NCBI GenBank assembly: GCA_947176055.1
Contig: CAMWPE010000002.1
Location: forward strand, 1 to 31,943
Reading direction: 5' to 3'
From: an uncultured Desulfovibrio sp.
GTDB taxonomy: Bacteria > Desulfobacterota > Desulfovibrionia > Desulfovibrionales > Desulfovibrionaceae
Length of the DNA stretch: 31,943 nucleotides
Of the stretch, positions 8,493-16,838 are shown one piece after another. The first letter of the stretch is position 1, and every line of letters begins with the position of its first letter. The notes beneath the pieces are model-generated. The model made no database searches and had not been told where the DNA came from. It worked only from the letters and a program-made list of their open reading frames with translations. Made by a program: the position numbers and the translations under genes.

Positions 8493-10213
8493 CGCGTCCT
8501 CCGCTTTCCAGATTTTGACTTTGATTTTGACGCTGTCTTCCCTTTGGTCGGCGCCGGCTCCGGTTTGACCTCCGGAGCGAAAATTTCGCTTTTGGGCAAC
8601 GGCAATAGACCGCCCAGTTCGTAAGCCGGACTAAATTTCCTCATTCTGAAATATCTGGGTCCGCGTCCTCCGTAAAGTCTTCTATAGTAAGCCCTGTTAA
8701 ATTTTGGCGCCGGCGCGGGCGCGGCCTCAACCGCGATCTCCTCGTCTTCGATCCCCGCGAAAAGGGTCGGAGGAACGATCATATCCGGAGTATAGCCGGA
8801 CGCGTTTGCTCCTCCGGAGAGGCGCTCTTCCTGCCGGTCCCGGATTTTCGCGAATTCGCCCTTTTTCGAATCGGGAACCGGAGCGCCTCTGGGATTAATC
8901 GCTTTGACCGGATCCAGATAAGCGTCGCCTTTCTTGAGACGAAAATCAAGATGCGGACCCGTGGAAAGTCCGGTGCTCCCTACAAAGCCGATAACCTGCC
9001 CTTGCGACACGGGCTGCCCTTCTTTCAAGCCCCGGGGGAAAGCGGATAAATGGCTGTACATGGACTCCACGCCGCCCTCATGCCGCACAACCACCTGATT
9101 CCCGTACCCTCCGGCCCAGCCCATGGACGTTATCTTGCCGTCTCCCACGCATTTTACCGGCGTTCCGACGGGCGCTCCGTAATCCACGCCGTAATGAGGT
9201 CTCGGGAAACGAAGAATGGGATGAAAGCGCGTTTCGGCGAAACGCGAAGTTATCCTGGTCGCCGAGAGGGGGGCTCGCAGAAAGGCTTTATTAATATTTT
9301 CGCCCGCGCGATTATAATATTGAGGCCTGTCCTTTTGATCGTAAAAGAGAAAGGCTTCGCTTAAGTTGTTTTTATTGGTAAATTTAGCGGCCAATATCCG
9401 TCCGTAACCTTTGAGCTCGCCGTCGCGATAACGTTTTTCAACGAGAGCGGAAAAACTGTCTCCCGCCTGAATATCTTTTACAAAATTTATTTCGGATCCA
9501 AAAAGTTTCACAAGTTTTTGGACGAGTTCGGGACTTTCGCCCATATTGGCGACAGTCTGAAAAAGATTGTCGTCTATGACGGCTCCGAGCGCTTCCAGGC
9601 GCCATTCGTAATCCGTGTCCTCGAGCCTGGCATCCGGCTTTTCTCCGCCTTCGACCACTAGTTTGCGATAATCGTTTATCTCGTATTCAAATCTTTTCAA
9701 ACGGCCGGTTTCCGGATCTGTATATAAGACATAAGGCTGACCGGGGCGAAATAAGCGCGAGGGAACAATCTTGTCGACTTCTTTCAAATAACGGCGCAAA
9801 TTCGAACCGGCGGCTTTTTTCAGAATTTTCGAAAGGGTATCGCCTTTTTCAAACATCCCCCGCTTGACGGCGGCGAATCCGGACCTGTCCTCGACGGCTT
9901 TTCGCGCTTTTTCCAGAGCCCTCGCCGCTGTCTCCGCGATCGCGGCGCCGCGCTCTAAAGCAATGGCGGAATTGTCCGTATTATTTTTAGAAGAGGACGT
10001 TTCCCCAAGGGGCGGATTAAGGCAAAAATCCGCCGCGAAATGGACTCCGGGGATATCGGCTTTGTCCGCGATAATTTCTTCCGGAGCCGGCTTTTCGCCG
10101 GACGATTGGCTTTCTTTTTCCGCTTTCTTTTCGGGAGCGCCGGTCAGGAGAAAAAGGCCGCAGATCAAGGCTCCCGCGGCTATTATAAAGAAGCGGAGGT
10201 TCCGCGATTTCAT
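8489..10213 (-). CDS. Membrane-anchored M23 family (LytM-like) peptidase
   Basis: A 574-residue peptidoglycan endopeptidase of the M23 family, or a regulator of this fold. An N-terminal hydrophobic segment (about residues 6-24) anchors or exports it, followed by a low-complexity linker. An OapA/Csd3-like region at about 120-200 contains GDTLSKILKKAAG. The M23 domain at about 320-440 shows H340-x3-D344 (HYGVD), H388 (YSHLSA) and, where most enzymes have HxH, H421-L-D423 (GPHLDFRL), so one zinc ligand is Asp rather than His. A disordered, Pro/Arg/Lys-rich tail of ~120 residues ends in a basic run. The gene is divergent from the chemoreceptor 87 nt away and overlaps the 74-aa gene. Catalytic activity with the Asp ligand is uncertain. 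Confidence 0.88.
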   Translation of the reverse strand: MKSRNLRFFIIAAGALICGLFLLTGAPEKKAEKESQSSGEKPAPEEIIADKADIPGVHFAADFCLNPPLGETSSSKNNTDNSAIALERGAAIAETAARALEKARKAVEDRSGFAAVKRGMFEKGDTLSKILKKAAGSNLRRYLKEVDKIVPSRLFRPGQPYVLYTDPETGRLKRFEYEINDYRKLVVEGGEKPDARLEDTDYEWRLEALGAVIDDNLFQTVANMGESPELVQKLVKLFGSEINFVKDIQAGDSFSALVEKRYRDGELKGYGRILAAKFTNKNNLSEAFLFYDQKDRPQYYNRAGENINKAFLRAPLSATRITSRFAETRFHPILRFPRPHYGVDYGAPVGTPVKCVGDGKITSMGWAGGYGNQVVVRHEGGVESMYSHLSAFPRGLKEGQPVSQGQVIGFVGSTGLSTGPHLDFRLKKGDAYLDPVKAINPRGAPVPDSKKGEFAKIRDRQEERLSGGANASGYTPDMIVPPTLFAGIEDEEIAVEAAPAPAPKFNRAYYRRLYGGRGPRYFRMRKFSPAYELGGLLPLPKSEIFAPEVKPEPAPTKGKTASKSKSKSGKRRTR

Positions 10214-10300
10214 AGGCGGCCAGCATAGCTTACGGATCTTTTTATGTCCAGAGCGTCCGCCGCGCCGGCGTCAAGCACAGTTAAATTCGCGAGGTAATTC

Positions 10301-11866
10301 ATGCGCAATCCTGTCGTCGCAATCCTGTCCATCGTTTTTGTAATCCTGCTGGCGATCGCGTGCGCGGCGTGCGTGGTCAGCGTAGGCCTGCAACCTGGCA
10401 AATCCGCGTTCATGGCCGCCTTGCCGGGCATTGGCGTCGCCGTTTTATGCGCCGCGGCCGGCTGTTTTATTATGGCGAACAGGCTCGCGCCGCTCGGAAA
10501 GATTCTCGATTTCGCGGAAAGAACGGAGCGCGGCGAGCAAGCCTCCCTTCCTATTGGTCAATGCGGCGCTTTTATTCCCCTGGCGCGAGCCGTGTACGGG
10601 ATGAACAAGGCCGCCGTTGACAAGGAGCACTGGTATAAAAATATTCTGGACGGCCTGCCCTGGGCCATAGCCGTGACCGATTTGAACATGAACTGGACAT
10701 TTTGCAACGCGGCTTCGCTGAAATCCATGGGAAAGACCAGTTTGTCGGAAGTCGAGGGCGTTCATTGCTCGGCGAAAAACGGCAATATTTGCAACACGCC
10801 AAAATGCGGCATAGAGCAATTGCGCAAGGGCAATAACCAGGTCATCAACAAAATGCCCAACGGCAAGACCATGAAAATAATTCTCGCCTATTTAAAAGAC
10901 GCCGCGGGCAACAATATAGGCCATCTGGAAGTGGGCGAAGACATCACCGAAAAGATCGCCCTCGAGGAGAGCGGCAAGCTAGCGGCGACCCGCGCGCGCC
11001 AGGAGATGGTCGGACAGCTGGAGGGCGTGGTCGCGGCCATTGACAACGGTTCCGGCTCCCTGAACAGGATTATCGACAACGTGCGCGATCAGGCGCAGGA
11101 AGCGGCGGCGAGACTTCAGGAAGCCGCGACGGCCATGAACGAAATGAACTCCACCGTGCTGGAAGTGGCGAGCAACGCCGAAGCCGCCGCGGACGCGGCG
11201 TCGGCCGTGCAGTCGCAGGCGCAGGAAGGAAACGCGCTGGTTTTGCGCACTATCGATAGTCTCCGCTCGCTTCGCGAGCTGTCCATAAGCCTGAAAAACG
11301 ATATGGCCGGTCTGGACACCCAGGCCCGGGATATTGGCACTGTTCTGACCCTGATCCGGGATATAGCCGACCAGACCAATTTGCTCGCCTTGAACGCGGC
11401 CATAGAAGCCGCCAGGGCCGGGGAAGCCGGGCGCGGATTCGCGGTGGTCGCCGACGAAGTCCGCAAACTCGCGGAAAAGACAATGAGCGCCACAAGGGAC
11501 GTGGAATCCGCAATCGAATCCATTCAGCAGGGCACGTACAAAAGCACCTCGACCATGGACAACGCAGTGCGGGCCATCGAAGGCGCCAGTCACGTGGGCG
11601 AGGAATCCGGACACGCTCTCGAGCATATCTCGCAACTAGCGGCCGATTCCAGCATGAGGGTGTCGGCCATCGCGGCGGCCGCCACGCAACAGTCCGCGGC
11701 GTCGGAGGAAATAAACCGGAGCATTACGGAAGTGAATCATTTGAGCGCGGAGATAGCCCGGGTCATGGGCGAATCCGCCTCGCTTACCGGCGACATGGTG
11801 CATGAATCCAAGGTTCTGACCGATATTCTGAAAAATATTAACAAAAGCAAGTTGCACGAGGCTTAA
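10301..11866 (+). CDS. Methyl-accepting chemotaxis protein with PAS sensor
   Basis: A 521-residue chemoreceptor. Two N-terminal membrane helices (about residues 6-29 and 38-59) are separated by only a few residues, so there is no sizeable periplasmic sensor. A HAMP-like stretch follows, then a PAS domain (about 110-225). The PAS domain has a Cys cluster at C156, C164 and C169 (HCSAKNGNICNTPKCGI), a layout known from redox- or ligand-sensing PAS-type receptors of sulfate reducers. The signalling domain contains the invariant hairpin DQTNLLALNAAIEAARAGE near 355-375, which contacts CheA/CheW. Input is therefore likely cytosolic. It is divergent from the M23 gene and ends in a strong terminator, so it is monocistronic. 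No other che genes are nearby. Confidence 0.95.
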   Translation: MRNPVVAILSIVFVILLAIACAACVVSVGLQPGKSAFMAALPGIGVAVLCAAAGCFIMANRLAPLGKILDFAERTERGEQASLPIGQCGAFIPLARAVYGMNKAAVDKEHWYKNILDGLPWAIAVTDLNMNWTFCNAASLKSMGKTSLSEVEGVHCSAKNGNICNTPKCGIEQLRKGNNQVINKMPNGKTMKIILAYLKDAAGNNIGHLEVGEDITEKIALEESGKLAATRARQEMVGQLEGVVAAIDNGSGSLNRIIDNVRDQAQEAAARLQEAATAMNEMNSTVLEVASNAEAAADAASAVQSQAQEGNALVLRTIDSLRSLRELSISLKNDMAGLDTQARDIGTVLTLIRDIADQTNLLALNAAIEAARAGEAGRGFAVVADEVRKLAEKTMSATRDVESAIESIQQGTYKSTSTMDNAVRAIEGASHVGEESGHALEHISQLAADSSMRVSAIAAAATQQSAASEEINRSITEVNHLSAEIARVMGESASLTGDMVHESKVLTDILKNINKSKLHEA

Positions 11867-11896
11867 ACGGCGCCTTCGCGGTCGCGTTATCCTTTT

Positions 11897-11929
11897 GGGG
11901 CGTCCTTCCGGGAACGCCCTATTTTTTTA
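11897..11929 (+). terminator. Rho-independent terminator of the chemoreceptor gene
   Basis: GGGCGT and ACGCCC arms enclose a short C/G-rich loop and are followed by a run of seven T (11922-11928). It lies 31 nt after the chemoreceptor stop codon and isolates that gene from the 12008 cluster. Confidence 0.85.
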
Positions 11930-12007
11930 TGGACTTTATTCATATTTATAATAAAAAATAACAGATCCGGGGACGCCGGAAGGTCGTTAACTCAAAGCTT
12001 CAAAGTC

Positions 12008-12463
12008 ATGGATGAAAAAACCGCGGCGACTATAGCTTCGGCGCTGGCTCAAAAAACATGCGACGCCATCGCGAAGGATTCGGAAAATATCGAGGCCCGG
12101 GAAAAAGAATTCTCCGATCTCAAACGCGCCGTCGTTCGCGAAGCCGCGGCGAGCGTGTTTGGCGACAGATTATCCTCCATACATAACGAGCCGGAATTGC
12201 TTTATTCCATAGCCCAGGCGCTTCCGGGATTCGAAATTGAATCTTTTCTCCAGTCGCGCACTTCGTTTCAGTCCCTCGCGGCGGCGGTCGTCGTAGGCTG
12301 GATTGTAGGCGGACTTGTGTCCGGTTTTTTTCGCTCTTTTCCCTGGGGGGAGATATATTGCGCGCGGCCGCGATTTTTCTGGCCGTGTGGGGATCGGAGT
12401 ATCTCGCTATTAATCCTCGCGCCCGGCGCGTCTTTCTTACCTGTCTGGGGCTGGGAGGCCTGA
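12008..12463 (+). CDS. N-terminal part of a membrane protein; frame probably continues by -1 shift into the next CDS
   Basis: I do not recognise the family. As read without a shift, it is 151 aa. Residues 1-88 are soluble, charged and helical; 89-108 form a hydrophobic helix ending GWIVGGLVSGFF. The last ~43 residues (RPRFF..., ILAPGASF, PVWGWEA) do not look like natural coding sequence. At 12325-12331 seven T's sit in the register T-TTT-TTT. A -1 shift there joins the helix to SLFSLGGDILRAAAIF and on to the next CDS, giving one 344-aa protein ending at 13041. A lost base in the T7 or the following G6 run, or a sequencing error, would give the same picture. The short downstream partner and the Hsp70-like gene are on the same strand. 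Confidence 0.65.
   Translation: MDEKTAATIASALAQKTCDAIAKDSENIEAREKEFSDLKRAVVREAAASVFGDRLSSIHNEPELLYSIAQALPGFEIESFLQSRTSFQSLAAAVVVGWIVGGLVSGFFRSFPWGEIYCARPRFFWPCGDRSISLLILAPGASFLPVWGWEA
12325..12331 (+). other. T7 run in -1 slippery register
   Basis: The codons read ggT TTT TTT cgc, which is the X-XXY-YYZ form needed for tandem -1 slippage (or transcriptional slippage). The -1 frame is open from here to 13041. A G6 run (12345-12350) and a CGCGGCCGCG palindrome lie 13-40 nt downstream. Function as a shift site is inferred, not shown. Confidence 0.45.
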
Positions 12464-13041
12464 TCCGCTTCGCCGGCATGGCCGCCTCCGGTCTTGTCCG
12501 GCTGGCAAATCCCCTCTCCTGGCGCGCTCTTATTTTCCCCGGCAAGGCGCCTTTTTTCAAAGGAATCTGGCTCATGGCCGGAGCCTTTTTCATAGTTGTG
12601 TTTTTCTCCCGGAAAGCCGCCGGTTTTAATATGCCGGAAATGCGCGAAAATCTGGAAAAAAAGCTCGCCGGGGATTTGCGTCTGGTCGCCCTTTTCCTTT
12701 CGCGAATCGACGAGCGGGACGCGAAAATAAAAAAATTGCTGGACTCCGTCGATGCGCGGGAAAAGGACGAGCTATTAAAGAGGCAGAAGGAAGTTATTAA
12801 TTCGCTCATAGATATTCGCGATTCGCTCAATCCGGATCAAAAAACTTTTCTCACCCAGAAACTGGCGCGCGCCGGCATAGAAACTTCGGACGACGATTTC
12901 ATTATCTGGCGCGCGGCCGAGCACGACGCCTTATACGACACCGTCGGCCTGATCAACGACGGCGACAGGGCGCGGGTGCTAAAACCCGCCGAAAACTGGA
13001 ACGGCAAGATTGTCAAAGGACGCGCGCAGCGCGTATATTAA
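12358..13041 (+). CDS. Membrane / coiled-coil protein, probably the C-terminal part of the 12008 protein
   Basis: I do not recognise the family. As a separate gene it would start at TTG 12358 (GGGGGGAG lies 6 nt upstream) and be 227 aa. It has three hydrophobic segments at about residues 2-18, 24-46 and 67-88. A long charged helix or coiled coil at about 93-150 follows (REKDELLKRQKEVINSLID), then a soluble C-terminus facing the cytosol if the total number of helices is even. Joined to the upstream frame it becomes a four-helix membrane protein with soluble domains at both ends. It ends 27 nt before the Hsp70-like gene, so the two are almost certainly co-transcribed and may work together. Reinitiation at the TTG is the alternative to frameshifting. 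Confidence 0.75.
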   Translation: MRAAAIFLAVWGSEYLAINPRARRVFLTCLGLGGLIRFAGMAASGLVRLANPLSWRALIFPGKAPFFKGIWLMAGAFFIVVFFSRKAAGFNMPEMRENLEKKLAGDLRLVALFLSRIDERDAKIKKLLDSVDAREKDELLKRQKEVINSLIDIRDSLNPDQKTFLTQKLARAGIETSDDDFIIWRAAEHDALYDTVGLINDGDRARVLKPAENWNGKIVKGRAQRVY

Positions 13042-13068
13042 CGCAAACAGCGAGCTCCGGCTAGAGCC

Positions 13069-15093
13069 ATGAAAATTCTCGGCATAGATCTGGGCACATC
13101 AAACACATATATTTATCTTTCGCGCCTTTCCGGCGACGGCGAGTTCGCGACCGAAGATCCGCCCGAGCCTGTTGTCGCTCCAAAAATAGCCGACGCCGCC
13201 GGCAGCGTCGCCACAGTGGTGATGTACGAGGACGACAGGCCATTTCTCATAGGCAATCTCGCGGAAAGCGAATTTTACGCAAATATCGAAGCGAGGCCGC
13301 TACGGAGGCTGGAGAGCCAGTTCAAGCCGGAAATCGCGAGCGCGGATCCGGCCGCCATGCGGGCCATGACGGATTTTCTCGCTATGCTCAAAAAATCCCT
13401 GCCCGAAGATATCTTCGAAGGCGAAGTCGCGATTTATGTGGGCATGCCCTCGCTTTCGCGGGAAGATTACAAGCTTAATCTCAACGCCTGTTTTCTGAAA
13501 GCCGGCTGGCCGTCTCCCTCTTTCGCCCGCGAATCCGACGCGGCCCTGGTGTCCTGTCTGCAGAGCGGAATAATCGAGATCGACGATCTTTCGCAGAAAT
13601 GCCTGATTCTGGATTTCGGGGGAGGCACCTGCGATTACACGACCATCGAGAACACCGAAATTCTCCAGAACGGAGGGGATCTCCTTTACGGCGGACGCCT
13701 GTTCGACGATCTCTTTTTTCAGGTATTTTGCCAAAGGGATCCGGAATTTGCCCGCGACGTTCCGGCTAGTCCCTACGAATGGTTCGTTCACTGGATCGAA
13801 TGCAAGGAGCAAAAAGAAGCTTTTTCCGATCATTTTTACGGAAAAGACGCCCCTAAAACGACAAAGTCGCGGGAGCGGGACGCGAAAAGCTGGACATTGC
13901 GGGCGGTATGGTACGACGCGAGCGGGAACAAACGGGAAAGTTACGCGCGGGACTACTCTCTGACCGATTTTATTAAGGACGCCGAAAATTACCTTCCAAC
14001 TGAACAGGCGTCGCGCATTCTCGCTCCCTATAGGGACAGGGGCGGCGTGAGCGCGGTCGCCCGCGATATGCTCGAAGGTCGCCGCGTAGGTCTTATCGCC
14101 TGGCTGAAAACCATTCTCGAAAATATTTCCCCAAAAAACGCCTTGCGGAAGATTATCCTGACCGGCGGCAGCAGCCGCTGGTTTTTCGTCCGCGACACGA
14201 TGAAGGAACTTTTCCCAAACGCCGTCTGTCTCCATAGCGTTCGCGGTTACGAGGATATAGCCTACGGTCTGGCTCTTTATCCCATGCTCATGGAATCGCG
14301 GGAAAGGACAAAGAAGTTAATCGATGAAAAACTGCCGGAGTTCTCGCGAAAAGTCGTCAACATCGCCGTAAAACTGGCCGATCAAAAGACGGACGAAATT
14401 ACGCGACTGTGCGCGGATCGCATCGTGGAAGCGGACGTGATGCCCACGCTCGACGCCGCCTCGCGCGAAAGCATGTCCATCGAGGAAATTGAAAAGCGTT
14501 GCGCGGAGAATATCAAAAACGACGGCCAGCTTCTGAAGATCGCCGACGAAATCGGGGCGGGTCTGCGCGAGGAGGCGCAAAAGGAACTGGATTTCGCCTT
14601 GCGCAAATGGTTGCGGGACAACGGCGTGCTTCTCGTCCCCAATTTCCGTTTTCCCGCCGACGCCATAGGCATGGATTTTTCCGAAAACGTGGGAATCAAG
14701 ATATCGCGGCTCGACGCTTTGAACATCATGCGCCTGACCATCACCAAAATCCTTCCGGCTCTTACGGCCACCGCGGCGGCCGGCGCCATTCTCCATTCAG
14801 GCGAGGCGATCTCGACCATCGTGGGAGGATCGCTCGCTTTTGGCGCCACCTGGGCGCTCGCGAAGACCGCTCCCTCCTTTCTGGAAAAACGGAAATTGCC
14901 CAAATTTTTTCTCAATGAAAAGACGCGCCAGAAAATCGCCGAAAAGAACAGATATTATCTGGAAACGGGTCTCCGCGATTCCCTTAAGGAGGGTCGCGCG
15001 AAAATGGCAGCGGAAATAGAAAGAAGATTAAAGACGTCTCTGGAAGATATGCTTACCAAATTAAGCGTTCTCAATCAGGTTAAAGTCGGTTAG
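13069..15093 (+). CDS. Hsp70-like ATPase with hydrophobic C-terminal hairpin
   Basis: A 674-residue protein of the Hsp70/actin ATPase superfamily. The phosphate-1 loop is GIDLGTSNT (residues 5-13), phosphate-2 is DFGGGTCDY (182-190), and the adenosine-binding motif is LTGGSSRW (364-371). After the ~410-residue ATPase there is no DnaK-type beta-sandwich substrate domain. Instead there is a long charged helical region (about 410-555) and then a Gly/Ala-rich hydrophobic segment (about 564-600) that looks like a membrane hairpin. A basic amphipathic helical tail (about 610-674) follows. It therefore probably acts at the membrane, perhaps with the membrane protein encoded just upstream. It is not DnaK, HscA or MreB. 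No J-protein or GrpE is next to it. The hydantoinase-like gene starts 5 nt after its stop. Confidence 0.85.
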   Translation: MKILGIDLGTSNTYIYLSRLSGDGEFATEDPPEPVVAPKIADAAGSVATVVMYEDDRPFLIGNLAESEFYANIEARPLRRLESQFKPEIASADPAAMRAMTDFLAMLKKSLPEDIFEGEVAIYVGMPSLSREDYKLNLNACFLKAGWPSPSFARESDAALVSCLQSGIIEIDDLSQKCLILDFGGGTCDYTTIENTEILQNGGDLLYGGRLFDDLFFQVFCQRDPEFARDVPASPYEWFVHWIECKEQKEAFSDHFYGKDAPKTTKSRERDAKSWTLRAVWYDASGNKRESYARDYSLTDFIKDAENYLPTEQASRILAPYRDRGGVSAVARDMLEGRRVGLIAWLKTILENISPKNALRKIILTGGSSRWFFVRDTMKELFPNAVCLHSVRGYEDIAYGLALYPMLMESRERTKKLIDEKLPEFSRKVVNIAVKLADQKTDEITRLCADRIVEADVMPTLDAASRESMSIEEIEKRCAENIKNDGQLLKIADEIGAGLREEAQKELDFALRKWLRDNGVLLVPNFRFPADAIGMDFSENVGIKISRLDALNIMRLTITKILPALTATAAAGAILHSGEAISTIVGGSLAFGATWALAKTAPSFLEKRKLPKFFLNEKTRQKIAEKNRYYLETGLRDSLKEGRAKMAAEIERRLKTSLEDMLTKLSVLNQVKVG

Positions 15094-15098
15094 AAGCC

Positions 15099-16838
15099 AT
15101 GGGAATCACAGCGCTTGGAATAGATTGCGGCGGCACGCATACGGACGCGGCCTTGATTGAGGCGGATAAGGCGAAAGGGACGGCGACGGTCGTCGCTCAA
15201 GCCAAAACTGACACGATTCATGAAAATCTGGTAGCCTCCATAGCGGAAGTCGTCGCCGCGCTCGCGAGGGAGATGGAGGACCCCGCTCCCCTGCTCCGGG
15301 CCGAAAGAATCTCCATTGGCTCGACTCTCGCGGTGAACGCGCTGGTTCAGGGTCGCGCGGATAAAGTTGGATTGGCTCTTTCCGCGGGCTCCGGTCTGGA
15401 TCCCTCGCATTTCGCCCTGGGCGATCTGGTCTGCGTTGTTCCGGGCGGCCTCGATCACCGCGGCGAGGAGACCAGCCGCCTCTTTCTGGACGAACTGGAG
15501 CGGGAAGCGCGGGCATGGCCCTCCAAAGGCGCCGCGGCGATCGCCTGCGTAGGCAAATTTTCTCCCCGCGATCCAGCCCATGAAAACAAGATGGGCGAAA
15601 TCGCGGGACGCGCCTCCGGTCTGCCGGTAACCCTCGGTCATACCCTCTCCGGACGGCTCAATTTTCCCCGCCGGATAGCCACGGCTTATTATAGCGCGGC
15701 GATAAGCCGCTTGCATAACTCCTTTCTGGACGCGTGCGAAGACGCGTTGAAAAGACAAGGGCTCAAGGCCCAATGCCGGTTATTAAAGGCCGACGGAGGC
15801 GCCATCCCATTTGGACTTTCCAGGCGCGAGCCGGCCCAGTCAATCCTTTCGGGGCCGGCGGCCAGCGTAATGGGCGCGCTGGCTCTGTGGCCCGGAGTCG
15901 ACGCCAAATGCGCCCTCCTGCTGGATATGGGCGGAACTACCACCGATATCGCCCTCTTCCTGGATGGCTCGCCGGTTCTGGATCGCCGCGGCATGACAAT
16001 CAAAGGCAGGCGAACCCTTGTCCGCTCCCTGGCCGCGGTTTCCATTGGCGTAGGCGGCGATTCGACCTTGAATCGCGAATCCGGTCCCGATGGAAAAAGA
16101 CGGATCACCGCCGGTCCGCGAAGGGATGGGCCGGCCATGGCTTTTGGAGGGCTGAAACCGTCCTTGATGGACGCGCTGAATGTCCTGAATCGCGATCGGC
16201 CGGATCTTGTTCGCGGCGATCTTGCGAAAAGCGAGGCAGGGCTCGCCGCTTTCGCCGCGGAAAACGGTTTTTCTCCGGAGCAAATTTACGAAATCGCCAG
16301 AGAAGCCGCGGAAGACGGGATTCAAAAAATCGCGCGGGCTGTTTACGATCTTGTGGAAACCATCAATTCCGGCCCTATATATACTTTGAGCGATCTCAAG
16401 GCGCGGAAGGACGCGCGCCCGACTATAGCCTGCCTTGTGGGAGGACCGGCGCCCTGCGTCCGCGAGCTTTTAAGCTCCGCTCTGGGTATGTCCGTAGAAA
16501 TAGCGCCCAATTTTGAAGTTGCGAACGCTGTCGGAGCCGCTCTGGCTATTCCCACTGCTTCCATCGAGGCCTGGGCGGACACTGGCAAAGGCGAATTGTA
16601 CGTCCCAGCGATGGATTATCGCGCCAGCGTCCCCGCTTCCATGAGTCTGGCGGAACTGGAGCAAACCGCTCTCGAGCTTCTGAAGCGAAAAATGCGGGAC
16701 GAAGGCATGGAGGATGGCAAAGCGGAAGTCGTCGAATCGGACCTTTTCGCGACGCTTGACGATCGCGGCCGGGGAGCGCGGGATATGCGCGTTGTCTGCC
16801 AGGCGCGGCCGGGAATCGTCGCCAGGATATCCGACTGA
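15099..16838 (+). CDS. Hydantoinase/oxoprolinase family protein (HyuA-like)
   Basis: A 579-residue member of the hydantoinase A / 5-oxoprolinase family, which uses ATP to open cyclic amides; many relatives have unknown substrates. The N-terminal half has the phosphate loop GIDCGGTHTDAA (residues 7-18) and the SIGSTLAVNAL block. The second ATPase-fold motif LLLDMGGTTTDIALF is near 274-288, followed by IGVGGDS near 313. The protein is shorter than typical HyuA (about 690 aa), the usual C-terminal portion being reduced. No HyuB partner is adjacent. It lies 5 nt after the Hsp70-like gene, and its TGA shares one base with the trmL ATG, so translation is coupled. A role with the Hsp70-like protein is possible but not shown. 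Confidence 0.88.
   Translation: MGITALGIDCGGTHTDAALIEADKAKGTATVVAQAKTDTIHENLVASIAEVVAALAREMEDPAPLLRAERISIGSTLAVNALVQGRADKVGLALSAGSGLDPSHFALGDLVCVVPGGLDHRGEETSRLFLDELEREARAWPSKGAAAIACVGKFSPRDPAHENKMGEIAGRASGLPVTLGHTLSGRLNFPRRIATAYYSAAISRLHNSFLDACEDALKRQGLKAQCRLLKADGGAIPFGLSRREPAQSILSGPAASVMGALALWPGVDAKCALLLDMGGTTTDIALFLDGSPVLDRRGMTIKGRRTLVRSLAAVSIGVGGDSTLNRESGPDGKRRITAGPRRDGPAMAFGGLKPSLMDALNVLNRDRPDLVRGDLAKSEAGLAAFAAENGFSPEQIYEIAREAAEDGIQKIARAVYDLVETINSGPIYTLSDLKARKDARPTIACLVGGPAPCVRELLSSALGMSVEIAPNFEVANAVGAALAIPTASIEAWADTGKGELYVPAMDYRASVPASMSLAELEQTALELLKRKMRDEGMEDGKAEVVESDLFATLDDRGRGARDMRVVCQARPGIVARISD

Noticed and set aside
8037..8624. 195-aa plus-strand frame opposite the secreted protein and M23 genes
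   Set aside because: Runs antisense to two minus-strand genes that have recognisable features; its own translation has none.
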